Shown: positions 63,862-64,000 of the stretch, in pieces | Layout of the letters: each line of letters begins with the position of its first letter | Numbering within the stretch: the stretch's first letter is position 1 | Source of the DNA: Lunatimonas sp. | Lineage (GTDB): Bacteria; Bacteroidota; Bacteroidia; Cytophagales; Cyclobacteriaceae | Direction of reading: 5' to 3' | Assembly (NCBI RefSeq): GCF_020832325.1 | Contig: NZ_JAFIEU010000040.1 | Location: forward strand, 43,065-107,064 | DNA length: 64,000 nt | Program-made: the position numbers and the translations under genes | Notes under the pieces: generated by a model | Databases searched by the model: none | What the model saw: the letters and a program-made list of their open reading frames with translations, nothing else | Told to the model about the DNA's origin: nothing

Positions 63862-64000
63862 AATCGAGTAGGAAGATAGGGATTAGTTCCCTATCTGTCC
63901 TCTCACACCACCCTGCGTACCGTTCGGTACAGGGCGGTTCTTTAAGTTTTGACTCTAACCTTTTGGTAGTAATCTGATAAGAACACATATCCTGCTTGCC
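63862..64000 (-). mobile_element. 3' end of a group II intron (domains V and VI), runs off the window
   Basis: On the minus strand the sequence reads GAACCGCCCTGTACCGAACG followed by GTACGCAGGGTGGT, a 34-nt domain-V-type hairpin with a short loop and a two-base bulge (plus 63907-63940). It is followed by GTGTGAGAGG and a domain-VI hairpin (AGATAGGGA / TCCCTATCT, 63874-63896), then CCTACTCGATT, the usual 3' ending of bacterial chloroplast-like group II introns. The intron would end near 63862, directly behind the RraA-like stop codon, and the reverse-transcriptase gene would lie right of the window. Only the 3' part is visible, so it could also be a fragment. Confidence 0.72.

Overview
The window looks like a chromosomal segment of a gliding, aerobic member of the Bacteroidota, most likely Cytophagales (Cyclobacteriaceae-like). 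The evidence is a GldB lipoprotein, two SusC/SusD outer-membrane uptake pairs, many short lipoproteins with an SxxC/GC lipobox, and promoters of the Bacteroidota type (TTG ... TAnnTTTG). Many genes start in an A-rich leader without an obvious Shine-Dalgarno sequence. I saw no tRNA, rRNA, CRISPR array or complete insertion sequence. The genus assignment is inference from gene content only.

Left part (1-13.5 kb): the start of a capsule/exopolysaccharide export protein (cut by the window edge), a triple-FAS1 lipoprotein, gldB, a minus-strand operon nth - asparagine synthetase - glycosyltransferase, an ECF sigma factor overlapping a small partner gene, a 1325-residue multi-pass membrane protein with cache-like outer regions and a degenerate NTPase-like cytoplasmic part, and a Rieske protein.

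Carbohydrate region (13.6-26.4 kb): a minus-strand run of calcineurin-type phosphoesterase, FG-GAP protein, alpha/beta hydrolase, two TIM-barrel isomerases/epimerases and a ThuA-like protein, preceded by a SusC/SusD pair with its own terminator, and a divergent GH43-like lipoprotein. Together they suggest uptake and oxidative or isomerising processing of a glycoside; the substrate cannot be read from sequence.

Middle (26.4-46.6 kb): an amidoligase pair (GCS2-CBS fusion overlapping an aspartoacylase-like hydrolase) behind L-serine dehydratase, a flavin reductase, a beta-propeller lipoprotein, a six-PAS histidine kinase with a single-domain response regulator in an AT-rich island, and a compact lipid-type operon: a sterol-desaturase-family protein, a fusion of ketoacyl synthase III with a heme-oxygenase-like diiron domain, and an unrecognised protein. 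Convergent to it is a lipoprotein subclass B1 metallo-beta-lactamase with a complete zinc ligand set. Then come a decayed HEPN-type toxin/antitoxin remnant, gamma-glutamyltransferase, an SDR and a zinc alcohol dehydrogenase.

Right part (46.7-64 kb): an exported catalase-peroxidase, a Tat-signal TIM-barrel protein, several small lipoproteins, a DUF4143-type ATPase, a stretch of short palindromic repeats, a FecA-like TonB receptor with two near-identical operator-like dyads at its start, a second SusC/SusD pair, and a secreted RraA-like protein. Directly after the last stop codon lies what looks like the 3' end (domains V and VI) of a group II intron on the minus strand, running off the window.

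The most interesting candidates for undescribed biology are the ketoacyl synthase-diiron oxygenase fusion operon, the giant cache/pseudo-NTPase membrane protein, the GCS2-CBS/aspartoacylase pair, and the duplicated operator of the FecA-like receptor.
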